Shown here in pieces: positions 8,075 to 15,941 of a stretch of DNA of 47,480 nt. Within the stretch, counting starts at the first letter, position 1. Every line of letters starts with the position of its first letter. This stretch comes from Gemmataceae bacterium (GTDB lineage Bacteria > Planctomycetota > Planctomycetia > Gemmatales > Gemmataceae), in assembly GCA_009691845.1 (NCBI GenBank), contig SIAJ01000039.1:1-47480 (forward strand). Reading direction: 5' to 3'. Below the pieces are notes generated by a model. It was given only the letters and a program-made list of their open reading frames with translations. It made no database searches and was not told the DNA's origin. The position numbers and the translations under genes are program-made.

Positions 8075-9109
8075 CTATGCCTTCTTGATCCCCGCCGCGA
8101 TGCGTTCCAGTTCATCCAGATGTTCGCGACGTCCCACAACGACGATCACGGAACTCGGCTCGATCGTCGATTCACCCTTTGGATTGAACACGATCTCGCC
8201 ATCGGGTTGCCGCATGGCCAGGACCACGATGCCCATGGCTTCGCGCAGGTTCAGATCTCTGAGCGTCTTGCCGCAGAGCGAACTTCCTTTCCGAATCACT
8301 GCTTCCTCGATCTGATAATCAGCCGCATTCAGGCGGGCAGCTTGTTCGAGGAAATGATCGACAGTCGGCCGCAACACCGCCTGGGCTACGCGATGCCCGC
8401 CGATCACATAGGGGGAGACGACCTGATTTGCACCGACGCGGCGAAGCTTTGGCTCGGAAACTTCTTGCTCTGCCCGAGCAACGATAAACAGATTCGGGCT
8501 CATGACTCGTCCGGTCAGCGTGACATAAAGATTGTCCGCGTCCGAAGGTAGCACGGCGACAAGGACCTTGGCACGTTCCACGCCAGCCCGTTTGAGAACA
8601 TCGTCCTCCGTCGCATCGCCCTGCAGGAACACACCGAAGCCGGTGGGCCATCCATCCAGCAACTTCGGATTGCGATCGACGATCACGTAACGCACTCTCT
8701 GACGATCGAATTCCTGACAGATGAGCCGACCCATGCGGCCAAGCCCGCACACCACGATATGATCGCGGATTTCCTCAAGCATGTGTTTCACGCTTTCCTT
8801 TCCAAGAGCGGCCCGAAGTTGGCCGGTGACAACCGCCCGGATCATCTCGGTGGCCGAGTAAAAAAGCAGAAACACACCGGTGAACAGGAAGAAAATCGTG
8901 AACAGGCGACCCGAGTCGTCCAGCGGGTGTGTCTCGCCGTAGCCGACCGTGGTCAGCGTGATCGCGCTCATGTACATCGCGTCAAACCACGACCATTCCG
9001 GTCCGCCGATGATCTTGAAGCCCAACGTACCCGACCCAAGCAGTACGAACGGAACCGACGCGGCCATCCATAATCGTGGGGGAACTCGATGGCGGAACGG
9101 TCGTTTCAT
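8075..9109 (-). CDS. Potassium channel with RCK (TrkA-N/TrkA-C) domains
   Basis: This 344-residue protein is a two-helix K+ channel fused to a ligand-sensing RCK module, as in MthK or Kch-like proteins. TM1 lies at about residues 12-31, the selectivity filter TVGYG at 54-58, and TM2 at about 70-95. The RCK-N Rossmann domain starts at 117 with GLGRMGRLIC, followed by the DRNP acidic end of strand 2. The RCK-C domain covers about 255-344. The family forms tetrameric inner-membrane channels gated by cytoplasmic nucleotide or cation binding. The ATG at 9109 overlaps the stop of the upstream metallohydrolase gene by 4 bases, which indicates translational coupling. It is the last gene of that operon. 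Confidence 0.93.
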   Translation of the reverse strand: MKRPFRHRVPPRLWMAASVPFVLLGSGTLGFKIIGGPEWSWFDAMYMSAITLTTVGYGETHPLDDSGRLFTIFFLFTGVFLLFYSATEMIRAVVTGQLRAALGKESVKHMLEEIRDHIVVCGLGRMGRLICQEFDRQRVRYVIVDRNPKLLDGWPTGFGVFLQGDATEDDVLKRAGVERAKVLVAVLPSDADNLYVTLTGRVMSPNLFIVARAEQEVSEPKLRRVGANQVVSPYVIGGHRVAQAVLRPTVDHFLEQAARLNAADYQIEEAVIRKGSSLCGKTLRDLNLREAMGIVVLAMRQPDGEIVFNPKGESTIEPSSVIVVVGRREHLDELERIAAGIKKA

Positions 9110-10566
9110 GACGGCTCGCTCAGTTTACGCTCGGCCCCATCGCACAGCGAGAGTAGGTGTTCTTTCCGCTTCGCAATCGCAAACCGCCCCGTGGTTTCGA
9201 TCCATTGCCGAACGCCTTCAATCTCCCGCAAGAGCGAGTTGACTGCCGATGGCGAGCGGCGAGCCGCATTCACCCAAATCGGCGACGTGTGGGCAAAGAT
9301 CGGCACGTGCGGATACAACCGCGACTTCGCCGTGCTCCAGCAACGGGCCGCGAGCCAGCCTCCTTCGGGCAGTCGGTGTTCGACCTCAATTCGCTCGGAT
9401 GTGCTCGATGCAATGACCAGTCCATTGGCTATGATCTCGAAGCGTTCAATCGGTTCGTTCGATGCCATCTCGGCCGAAAATCGAACCGGATCGTCGTTCG
9501 TGGTCGCCACGCTGGTGCGGAATGGTTGCCCATCGATGGCCCATCGCAAAAGTGGACCGTTGCTGGCAATTGTTCGTCCTGCGTGAACGGTCTCGATCCA
9601 TTCGGAATAGGTTCGCGTCTCGCCAGTAGGGGTGAGCGTCCGCACTCCGCCGAGAGCAATACGATTACTGTCCTTGCCGCTACCACCCACAACCGGGAGC
9701 CGAATGCCGGCGTTCAGCAGGCGATACCATTGCGGCAAGAACGACGTGGCACGGGCATGAGCGTCGATCTCGATCGCGTCGATCTTGCCAAGAATGGCAT
9801 CAATCAGGGCCTCGCCGCCGGGAAGACCCGCTTCCTGCCGATAGGCATCGCACCAGACAACCAGGCCCTTCTTTCGGTGGCACTGATCGCACCAGTCGGC
9901 CAGCGACCAGTCATCTGTTTCATCCATGTGCCCGAAGGTCAACGGAAAGATCGGCCGATGACAGTTGAGCAAAGCCAGTTTACCCAGGGCCGGATGCTCG
10001 TGAAAAGTGTTGACGTAGACTCGTTCGACCGAAGGGGCCTGCCCACTGAACGCGAGGAGATTTGGAGTCGTCCGATACATATGCCCATCTACCGATGGGT
10101 AATCCTGGACGGTGGCGAGCAAATTGACGAAGTCGAGCCCTTCGGCCTCTGCTTCACGTTTCGCAGCATCCGGCAAAAGGAAATGGCACCGTGAATCGAC
10201 GGCCACCATGTGATTCCATGTCGTATCGGTCCGCTTACCAATCGGGTATCGAAGCGTGAGCTGGCCAGCACCAAGCGTTACGGTTTCGCGAATCGGCGTG
10301 TAACTTGGTCCTTTGCTGATCTCGAGTTCGAGCGGAACCCCCGTGGGTAGGGGGATCTCGCAACTGCCATCGATGTAGGCCTGATGCTGGCCGTTCACGT
10401 AGACGTGGCCACCAACATCCTCGTTTCGTCCAACGGGAAAATCGACGGCATGTCCTAGCGGCGGATAATATCGACCATCGAGGCCGGCGATACGAATTCG
10501 CACGGCCGACGGTCGCCCGGTGTCGGCATCATTCACGCGAACGTGGACATTGAGCGTCTGGCTCAC
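9106..10566 (-). CDS. CehA/McbA-like metallohydrolase (PHP superfamily)
   Basis: This 486-residue protein resembles the CehA/McbA family of PHP-type metal-dependent hydrolases. An N-terminal beta-sandwich-like part (residues ~1-120) is followed by a PHP-like barrel with HMVAVDSRCHFLLPD, then by a FGHMDETDDWSLADW segment and KIDAIEIDAHAR. GGSGKDSNRIALG leads into the final metal-site region. A C-terminal immunoglobulin-like domain follows. The canonical first motif DxHxH appears as DSRCHF, so metal binding may be altered. No signal peptide is seen. The gene overlaps both neighbours by 4 bases (ATGA), between a TIM-barrel isomerase and a K+ channel. The substrate is unknown. Confidence 0.75.
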   Translation of the reverse strand: MSQTLNVHVRVNDADTGRPSAVRIRIAGLDGRYYPPLGHAVDFPVGRNEDVGGHVYVNGQHQAYIDGSCEIPLPTGVPLELEISKGPSYTPIRETVTLGAGQLTLRYPIGKRTDTTWNHMVAVDSRCHFLLPDAAKREAEAEGLDFVNLLATVQDYPSVDGHMYRTTPNLLAFSGQAPSVERVYVNTFHEHPALGKLALLNCHRPIFPLTFGHMDETDDWSLADWCDQCHRKKGLVVWCDAYRQEAGLPGGEALIDAILGKIDAIEIDAHARATSFLPQWYRLLNAGIRLPVVGGSGKDSNRIALGGVRTLTPTGETRTYSEWIETVHAGRTIASNGPLLRWAIDGQPFRTSVATTNDDPVRFSAEMASNEPIERFEIIANGLVIASSTSERIEVEHRLPEGGWLAARCWSTAKSRLYPHVPIFAHTSPIWVNAARRSPSAVNSLLREIEGVRQWIETTGRFAIAKRKEHLLSLCDGAERKLSEPS

Positions 10567-11393
10567 TGATATTGCCCGCCGGCCTTCTCGACGATCGCCT
10601 TGAACGCGGCCACGGCTTTCGGGAAGAGTTCCGGGCCGGTCACTCCGCCGGTCGGCCCGCCACCGAGAAGGTGCGGTTCCAGCGTGGCAAAACCCTGATA
10701 GCCCATCTGGACCGCGTCGGCGATGATCGCCGGGATTTGACCGAATCCTTCACCCGCGATGCTGCCGTGTTCCTCGCCGGTCTTCCAGTCCTTGATGTGG
10801 AAGTGGCCCGTGTGAGCCTTGCACGCCGCCCAACCTTTCATCACGTTGTAGCCACAAAAGATGAAGTTCGCGGGATCGAAGGCCGCCTGGAACGCCCGGC
10901 TCGGAATGGTCGTGTAGAGGTCCGCAAGCCGTTCCGGATTGTCGCCATAGATGCGGTGCTCGTTCTCGTGGAAAAGCTGAATCTCTTCGCGCTCGGCTAT
11001 TTCCACATGCTTGCGCATGCGGTCCATCACCTGATTGCGATACGGGCCCCAGTTGCCATCGAAATTTTCAGGTGGGTAGTAGCTAAACACACGGATGTTC
11101 GGCGTGCCAAACACCCGGCACAAGTGAATGGCCCGTTTGAATTTTTCCAGGTGCGGTTCGAACGGCTCGTCGATGCGGATCTTGCCGATGGGCGAACCAA
11201 TCGCGCTGAGCTTGAAACCTTCGCGATCGAGAAGGGCCTTGAACTCGGCAATCTGCTCGTCCGAAAGATTCAAGACGTTCGTCTTGTGAATCGAACGGAA
11301 CTCGATGTGTCGGACGCCACAAGTCTTGAGGATATCGAGCTGGACCTGCGGATCGGGGGATATTTCGTCGGCGAAGGCGCTGAGGATAAACAT
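10563..11393 (-). CDS. Sugar phosphate isomerase/epimerase family protein (TIM barrel)
   Basis: The 276-residue protein fits the xylose-isomerase-like TIM-barrel (AP endonuclease 2) superfamily, which isomerises or epimerises sugars and inositols with a divalent metal. It starts MFILSAFADEISPDPQVQLD and has the usual EFR..., FHENEHRIYGD, AFDPANFIFCG, HFHIKDW and LEPHLLGGG segments, whose Glu, Asp and His residues form the metal site. The length is normal. It is the first gene of a three-gene operon (isomerase, metallohydrolase, K+ channel) joined by 4-base overlaps. It lies just downstream of the compound palindrome at 11446-11532. The exact substrate cannot be read from the sequence. Confidence 0.9.
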   Translation of the reverse strand: MFILSAFADEISPDPQVQLDILKTCGVRHIEFRSIHKTNVLNLSDEQIAEFKALLDREGFKLSAIGSPIGKIRIDEPFEPHLEKFKRAIHLCRVFGTPNIRVFSYYPPENFDGNWGPYRNQVMDRMRKHVEIAEREEIQLFHENEHRIYGDNPERLADLYTTIPSRAFQAAFDPANFIFCGYNVMKGWAACKAHTGHFHIKDWKTGEEHGSIAGEGFGQIPAIIADAVQMGYQGFATLEPHLLGGGPTGGVTGPELFPKAVAAFKAIVEKAGGQYQ

Positions 11394-11445
11394 GATGCCT
11401 CGTAATGAAGGAAGGCGGAGAATGGTATTGGTTTAGCAATTCATG

Positions 11446-11532
11446 GTAGTCGGCACACTCCGTGTGCCGACCGGCCGCAAAAATTGGCACACTCCGTGTG
11501 GCATTGATCCGCACACGGAGTGTGCGGACTAC
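11446..11532. repeat. Compound palindromic repeat, full copy 2
   Basis: The element starts GTAGTCGGCACACT and ends TGTGCGGACTAC, exactly like the copy at 1857-1909, but it carries a longer middle. Palindromes lie at 11449-11471 (arms GTCGGCACAC around TCC), at 11486-11502 (GGCACACTCCGTGTGGC, imperfect) and at 11508-11528 (TCCGCACA/TGTGCGGA). It is located between the helicase gene end and the isomerase gene start. This larger form shows that the repeat grows by internal modules with the motif CACACTCCGTGTG or CACACGGAGTGTG. Confidence 0.85.
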
Positions 11533-11544
11533 TTGATCGCCCGC

Positions 11545-13779
11545 CTATTTCTTGGTTACTACTTTCAGCTTCACCTTGCTCGCAATGAACGTTTTCTCTC
11601 CGCTGGTCGCAAAGCGAATCTTGATCTTGCGCAAGGCACCATAACCGTTCACGTCGCTGATCGTGCCGATGCCGTATTGCTCGTGTTGCACGAGTTGGCC
11701 TTTTTCGTAAGTGTCGGCATCCGGATTATTTGTGCCAGCAAATGGAATGGCGGCGGGAAGCGGCTTGTGCCCCAGGTCGCCCCAGGCGGATCGGGCTTCG
11801 CGGGGGCCGCTCCGCCATTGATCCATCGCCGGCGAGCGCCCGCCATGCGCCCCCTGGTCGAGTCGTTCCACATCGTCGGGTAATTCGTCCAGGAACATAC
11901 TCGGAATGGCGAATAACGTTTGGCCGCGAAAATCACGCATGCGCGAGTTGCACAGATACAGTTCCTTCATGGCTCGGGTCATGCCGACGAAGGCGACGCG
12001 GCGTTCTTCCTCAACGTCCTCGGGATTGGCCAGGCTGCGTTCGCCCGGCAAGATGCCCTGCTCCATGGCGACGATGTAAACGGCCGGGAATTCCAGCCCC
12101 TTGGCGGCATGTAAGGTCATTACCGACACGCAATTCTGCTGCTCGTCCCATGAATCGACATCGCTGGCCAGGGTGATTTGCTCCAGGAAGTCGCGCAGAG
12201 TTCGCGTGCCATCCTCGGCCGCAAATTGCATGGCCGATGTAATCAACTCCTCGACGTTGGCCAATCGATCGATGTCGTCGTCCTCCCCGCTGGCCTTGAG
12301 CATGGCCCGATACCCGCTCTGGTCGAGCACATTCCGGATGATGTCTTCTGGCGGCGATTCGAGGGTCTCACGCAATTCGGCGATGAGCTTATGGAATAGC
12401 CGCAGGCCATCGCGTGCCTTGCCCTTGATGGCTGGGATTTTTTCGAGGCGGCCACTCGCTTCGAGTAGGCTGATTTGATTGGCCTCGGCATAGGCCTGCA
12501 AGTGTTCCAGCGAGACCTTGCCGATGCCGCGTGCCGGCTCATTCGACGCTCGAAGAAACGACAGGTTATCGACCGGATTCACGATCAACCGTAGATAGGC
12601 CAGCACATCGCGGTTTTCCTTGCGGTCGAAGAACGCCTGGCCTTTTACGATCTGAAAGGGAACACCGTTCTGAACGAAAGCGGTTTCAAGATTTCGGGTC
12701 AGAGCGTTCATCCGCACGAACACGGCATGATCGCGGTAGGCAAAACGGTTCCCGGCCACGGCAGCCTTGATCCGCAGGGCGATTCCGTTGGCCTCGTGAA
12801 GGCCAGAGTCGAACGTCAACACGCGGACCGGTTCGCCCGCTGCATTATCCGTGAGCAGCGCCTTTTTCTTGCGCTGCTTGTTGTGATCGATGACCGCACT
12901 CGCGGCCTTCAGAATCGCCGGCGTGGAGCGGTAGTTCTTGTCGAGCGTGATGACGCGGGCGTCCGGAAAGTCGCGTTCAAAATCGAGTATGTTTTTGATG
13001 TCTGAGCCACGCCAGCGGTAGATGCTCTGGTCCGGGTCTCCAACCACACACAAATTCCTCTGGTCGAGCGTAAGTTTTCGTGTGATCTCGTACTGGGCAC
13101 TGTTCGTGTCCTGGTATTCATCAACGAGAACGAACTGGAAGCGAGCGTCCAGTTCGGCCCGCAATTCCTCATTAAGGCGCAACGTCAGGGCCGGGATGTA
13201 GAGGAGGTCATCGAAATCCAGCGCATTCGAATCGCGAAGTTTCTTCTGGTAAATCGCATAAACCTGAGCGACCGTGCGCGTGAAGAAATCGCCACTCGTC
13301 GAGGCATATTTTTCGGGTGTAAGAAGCTGGTTCTTCGCCTTGCCGATCGCGCCGCCAATTCGTTCCGGCGTAAACTTCACGTTGTCGATGCCTGCTGCTT
13401 CCAGCGATTGCTTGACGATCTTGGTTCGGTCGTCGGTGTCGTAAATCGTGAAATCACGATTGAGGCCAATGCGTTCCCCGTATTGACGCAGTAATCGAGC
13501 CCCCAGGCTATGAAAAGTGCTAATCCAAACGCGGTTGCCTGGGACCAGATCGTTCACCCGGTTCTTCATCTCGCCGGCCGCTTTGTTCGTGAACGTGATC
13601 GCCAAAATGTTCGATGGCCGCACGCCTTGCTTGAGCAACCAGGCTACTCGTCGCGTGATCACTCGCGTTTTTCCTGAGCCTGCACCAGCCAGGATTAGCA
13701 AAGGCCCTTCGAAGTGCGTGACGGCTTCCTGCTGCGGAAAGGTCAGATCGGCTAGGAGGTCGGAACTCTCCACGGGCAT
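11545..13779 (-). CDS. UvrD/PcrA-type superfamily 1 DNA helicase
   Basis: This 744-residue 3'-5' helicase acts in DNA repair and replication restart. Motif I AGAGSGKT is at residues 31-38. AITFTNKAAGEM, VDEYQDTN, GDPDQSIYRWRG and the C-terminal TLHAAKGLEFPAVYIVAMEQG follow in family order. The last 60 residues (GQLVQHEQYGIGTISDVNG...) form the Tudor-like domain seen in PcrA. The frame is open further upstream to 13866, but I choose the ATG at 13779. It has CAGGGA just before it and homology starts there, whereas the longer start would run into the acpS promoter. It is divergent from acpS. Confidence 0.94.
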   Translation of the reverse strand: MPVESSDLLADLTFPQQEAVTHFEGPLLILAGAGSGKTRVITRRVAWLLKQGVRPSNILAITFTNKAAGEMKNRVNDLVPGNRVWISTFHSLGARLLRQYGERIGLNRDFTIYDTDDRTKIVKQSLEAAGIDNVKFTPERIGGAIGKAKNQLLTPEKYASTSGDFFTRTVAQVYAIYQKKLRDSNALDFDDLLYIPALTLRLNEELRAELDARFQFVLVDEYQDTNSAQYEITRKLTLDQRNLCVVGDPDQSIYRWRGSDIKNILDFERDFPDARVITLDKNYRSTPAILKAASAVIDHNKQRKKKALLTDNAAGEPVRVLTFDSGLHEANGIALRIKAAVAGNRFAYRDHAVFVRMNALTRNLETAFVQNGVPFQIVKGQAFFDRKENRDVLAYLRLIVNPVDNLSFLRASNEPARGIGKVSLEHLQAYAEANQISLLEASGRLEKIPAIKGKARDGLRLFHKLIAELRETLESPPEDIIRNVLDQSGYRAMLKASGEDDDIDRLANVEELITSAMQFAAEDGTRTLRDFLEQITLASDVDSWDEQQNCVSVMTLHAAKGLEFPAVYIVAMEQGILPGERSLANPEDVEEERRVAFVGMTRAMKELYLCNSRMRDFRGQTLFAIPSMFLDELPDDVERLDQGAHGGRSPAMDQWRSGPREARSAWGDLGHKPLPAAIPFAGTNNPDADTYEKGQLVQHEQYGIGTISDVNGYGALRKIKIRFATSGEKTFIASKVKLKVVTKK

Positions 13780-13865
13780 GGTGCGATCCCTGCAAGGTGT
13801 TGCCCGCCGTGGCGGGTTGCGCATGATGTACTGAGTGATTTTACGGGAGCAGAGAGAGCAAACCA

Positions 13866-14255
13866 ATGAGCATCGCCGGCCTGGGCACCGAGATCGTGGA
13901 ATGTACCCGCATTCGGGCCATGATCGAAGAGCATGGCGAAAAATTCTTGATGCGCGTCTACTCGCAGGAGGAGATTCTCTGGTGCCAGGCGAGAAAGAAC
14001 AGCACGGAACACTTCGCGGCGATCTGGGCTGCGAAGGAGGCGGTCTTCAAATGCCTGAAGCTGACAGGTCGGGGCGGTTCGCCCTGGGCTCATGTGCAGA
14101 TCGAGTTTCTCAACGACAATCCGCACGCGATCGTTCGCGGCCCGTTGCGGGAGCGGATGGCGGAACTCGGCATCGGCAATTTCCTGCTGAGCACGGCCTT
14201 TTCACGGCACTATGCGACCGCAACTGCAATCGCCGTTCGTGGCAGCGTCGGATAG
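13866..14255 (+). CDS. acpS: Holo-[acyl-carrier-protein] synthase
   Basis: This 129-residue enzyme transfers phosphopantetheine from CoA to a serine of acyl carrier protein, in the cytoplasm. The N-terminal motif GLGTEIVE (residues 5-12) and WAAKEAVFK (54-62) are the two magnesium and CoA motifs of the AcpS family. The length is normal. The first motif usually reads GTDI; here Glu replaces the metal-binding Asp, a conservative but uncommon change. A purine-rich GGAGCAGAGAGAG ribosome site precedes the ATG. The gene is divergent from the helicase and ends before a 16-bp hairpin at 14268-14310. Confidence 0.9.
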   Translation: MSIAGLGTEIVECTRIRAMIEEHGEKFLMRVYSQEEILWCQARKNSTEHFAAIWAAKEAVFKCLKLTGRGGSPWAHVQIEFLNDNPHAIVRGPLRERMAELGIGNFLLSTAFSRHYATATAIAVRGSVG

Positions 14256-14267
14256 GTTCGTGGCGAC

Positions 14268-14310
14268 GAGATTCCGATCTTGTCGTCTTCATAAACAAGA
14301 TCGGAATCTC
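14268..14310. terminator. 16-bp perfect hairpin between convergent genes
   Basis: The arms 14268-14283 (GAGATTCCGATCTTGT) and 14295-14310 are perfectly complementary around an 11-base loop. It lies between acpS (plus) and a small minus-strand gene, as expected for a bidirectional terminator. There is no T-tract of note. Confidence 0.75.
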
Positions 14311-14342
14311 ATGCCCACATACTCAGCCGCGTACGAATCGAT

Positions 14343-14552
14343 TTACTCTGCAACCTCGGCCGGCTTGGCGATGTCGAGTACAATTTGCCGGGCTGCCCTG
14401 TGGGCATTTTTGATTGCGGTCGCTCGCGCTTCCAGTTGACTTTCGGTGAAGAAGCGGCCCGGCTCTGCATGTGCAAGCCCGGCCATCTCGATCGTGAGAG
14501 GCAACAGCGACATGAACTCTTTCATCTTGGCTTGCTGACGATCGGCGTCCAT
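14343..14552 (-). CDS. Small conserved-looking protein, unknown function
   Basis: The frame gives about 69 residues from the ATG at 14552, beginning MDADRQQAKMKEFMSLLPLT and ending QIVLDIAKPAEVAE. It is helical, with no signal peptide or metal motif. I choose 14552 because AAAGGG lies 8 bases upstream; a GTG at 14597 would give 84 residues but has no ribosome site. It is divergent from the cyclophilin gene, 80 bases away. Codon use resembles that of its neighbours. It is probably a real cytoplasmic protein, but no function is suggested by the sequence. Confidence 0.65.
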   Translation of the reverse strand: MDADRQQAKMKEFMSLLPLTIEMAGLAHAEPGRFFTESQLEARATAIKNAHRAARQIVLDIAKPAEVAE

Positions 14553-14632
14553 CGAATTGACCCTTTCGAGAACTGGGATAATAGTGGCATGGTACACCTC
14601 GCACGACGCGGGGTAAAGCGGGGAGAAAAAAC

Positions 14633-15235
14633 GTGGCTCGCCGATTGCTTGTGTTTACCTTACTCTGCCTGTTAACCATGTCGGCCACGGTACGGGCCGC
14701 CAATAAGAAGCACCTGAGAGAATCACCCTTGTCCGACACCTTCATCATCGAAACCAGCCAGGGCACCATCACCATCGAACTCGATGGCGAGAAGGCCCCG
14801 CTTCATGCCGCCAACTTCGCCCTTTACGCGGACGCCAAGTTTTACGATGGACTGATCTTCCATCGCGTCATCAAGGATTTCATGATCCAGACCGGCGGCC
14901 ATCAGGCGAATTTCGCCATGAAACAGGCAACCGCACCCCAGGTCCGCAACGAATCGCTCAACGGACTCAAAAATCTGCGTGGCACCTTGGCGGCCGCTCG
15001 CACGAACGATCCGGATAGTGCTTCCGCTCAATTCTTCATCAACCTCAAGGACAACGCCTTCCTGGATGGTGTTCCGGCTTCGCAGAAGGCGGGCTACTCC
15101 GTCTTCGGCAAGGTGATTTCCGGTATGGACGTGGTCGACAAGATTGCCACCACGAAGACCGGCAACAAGAACGGTCACGGCGACGTACCACTGGAAGCAA
15201 TCGTGATCAAGTCGGTGGAGCGAGCGCCGAAGTAG
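14633..15235 (+). CDS. Exported cyclophilin-type peptidyl-prolyl cis-trans isomerase
   Basis: The 200-residue protein has a signal peptide (MARRLLVFTLLCLLTMSATV, cleavage near VRA) followed by a complete cyclophilin domain. Key segments are TITIELDGEKAPLHAANF, FYDGLIFHRVIKDFMIQTGG (catalytic Arg in FHR), SASAQFFIN and GYSVFGKVISGMDVVD. It should catalyse prolyl isomerisation during folding of exported proteins. The start is a GTG at 14633 with GGGGAGAAA upstream. A repeat-like inverted structure (15248-15334) separates it from the convergent hisB gene. Confidence 0.93.
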   Translation: MARRLLVFTLLCLLTMSATVRAANKKHLRESPLSDTFIIETSQGTITIELDGEKAPLHAANFALYADAKFYDGLIFHRVIKDFMIQTGGHQANFAMKQATAPQVRNESLNGLKNLRGTLAAARTNDPDSASAQFFINLKDNAFLDGVPASQKAGYSVFGKVISGMDVVDKIATTKTGNKNGHGDVPLEAIVIKSVERAPK

Positions 15236-15247
15236 CCCGGATCAACG

Positions 15248-15334
15248 CAAGCCCTTCGAACGCAAACATGCCTTGCATTGCACGCCGATCGCCTGCAACG
15301 GAAAGTGCTTCCGTGAAACGCAAGCAAGGGCTTG
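15248..15334. repeat. Inverted repeat with nested hairpin between ppiase gene and hisB
   Basis: The outer arms CAAGCCCTT (15248-15256) and AAGGGCTTG (15326-15334) are perfect. A smaller hairpin CGGAA...TTCCG lies inside at 15299-15313. The region contains several CGCAAGC and TGCAA words. It lies between convergent genes and may end transcription of both. Its sequence is unrelated to the CACACTCCGTGTG family. Confidence 0.5.
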
Positions 15335-15337
15335 TGC

Positions 15338-15925
15338 CTACAGGACGCCCTTGGTCGAAGGAATTCCACTTGCTCGCGGATCGATCTCCGTCGCGGCTCG
15401 CAAGGCTCGTGCAATTGCCTTGAAGGTGGCTTCAAGGATGTGGTGGGTATTGCGGCCGTGGTGCAGGATCACGTGCAGGTTGAAGGCACCGGCCGACGAA
15501 ACAGCTCGCCAGAATTCTTCGCCGAGCGACGAATGGAAGGTTCCGAGCGTTTCGTTGGCCACATCGGCGTTCCAGACCAGGAACGGCCTGCCGCTCAGAT
15601 CGACGGCGGCGGTAACGAGTGTTTCGTCCATCGGCACGGTTGCGGAACCGTAACGGCGAATACCGCTCTTGTCTCCCAATGCCTGGGCCAGTGCCTTGCC
15701 GAAACAGATGCCGATGTCTTCCACAGAGTGGTGGGCGTCTATGTGCAGGTCGCCCACGCAATTCACGTCCAGGTCGAACAAGCCGTGCTTGGCGACGTGC
15801 GTGAGCATGTGGTCGAAAAAGCCGACGCCGGTGGCGAGGTTGAACTGACCCGTCCCATCGAGATCGAGGGACAGGTCGATCTGCGTTTCGTTGGTCTTGC
15901 GGTTGATCGTCGCGGTGCGTGGCAT
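15338..15925 (-). CDS. hisB: Imidazoleglycerol-phosphate dehydratase
   Basis: This 195-residue enzyme catalyses the dehydration of imidazoleglycerol phosphate to imidazole acetol phosphate in histidine synthesis. It carries the manganese-binding motifs GFFDHMLTHVAKHG, DLHIDAHHSVEDIGI and LHHGRNTHHILEATFKA, which repeat the HxxxEH-like half-sites of the family. It is the monofunctional form, lacking the phosphatase domain of enterobacterial HisB. It follows hisC by 16 bases and hisD upstream, so hisD-hisC-hisB form one operon. Confidence 0.96.
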   Translation of the reverse strand: MPRTATINRKTNETQIDLSLDLDGTGQFNLATGVGFFDHMLTHVAKHGLFDLDVNCVGDLHIDAHHSVEDIGICFGKALAQALGDKSGIRRYGSATVPMDETLVTAAVDLSGRPFLVWNADVANETLGTFHSSLGEEFWRAVSSAGAFNLHVILHHGRNTHHILEATFKAIARALRAATEIDPRASGIPSTKGVL

Positions 15926-15941
15926 GGTGTTCGTTCGATCG

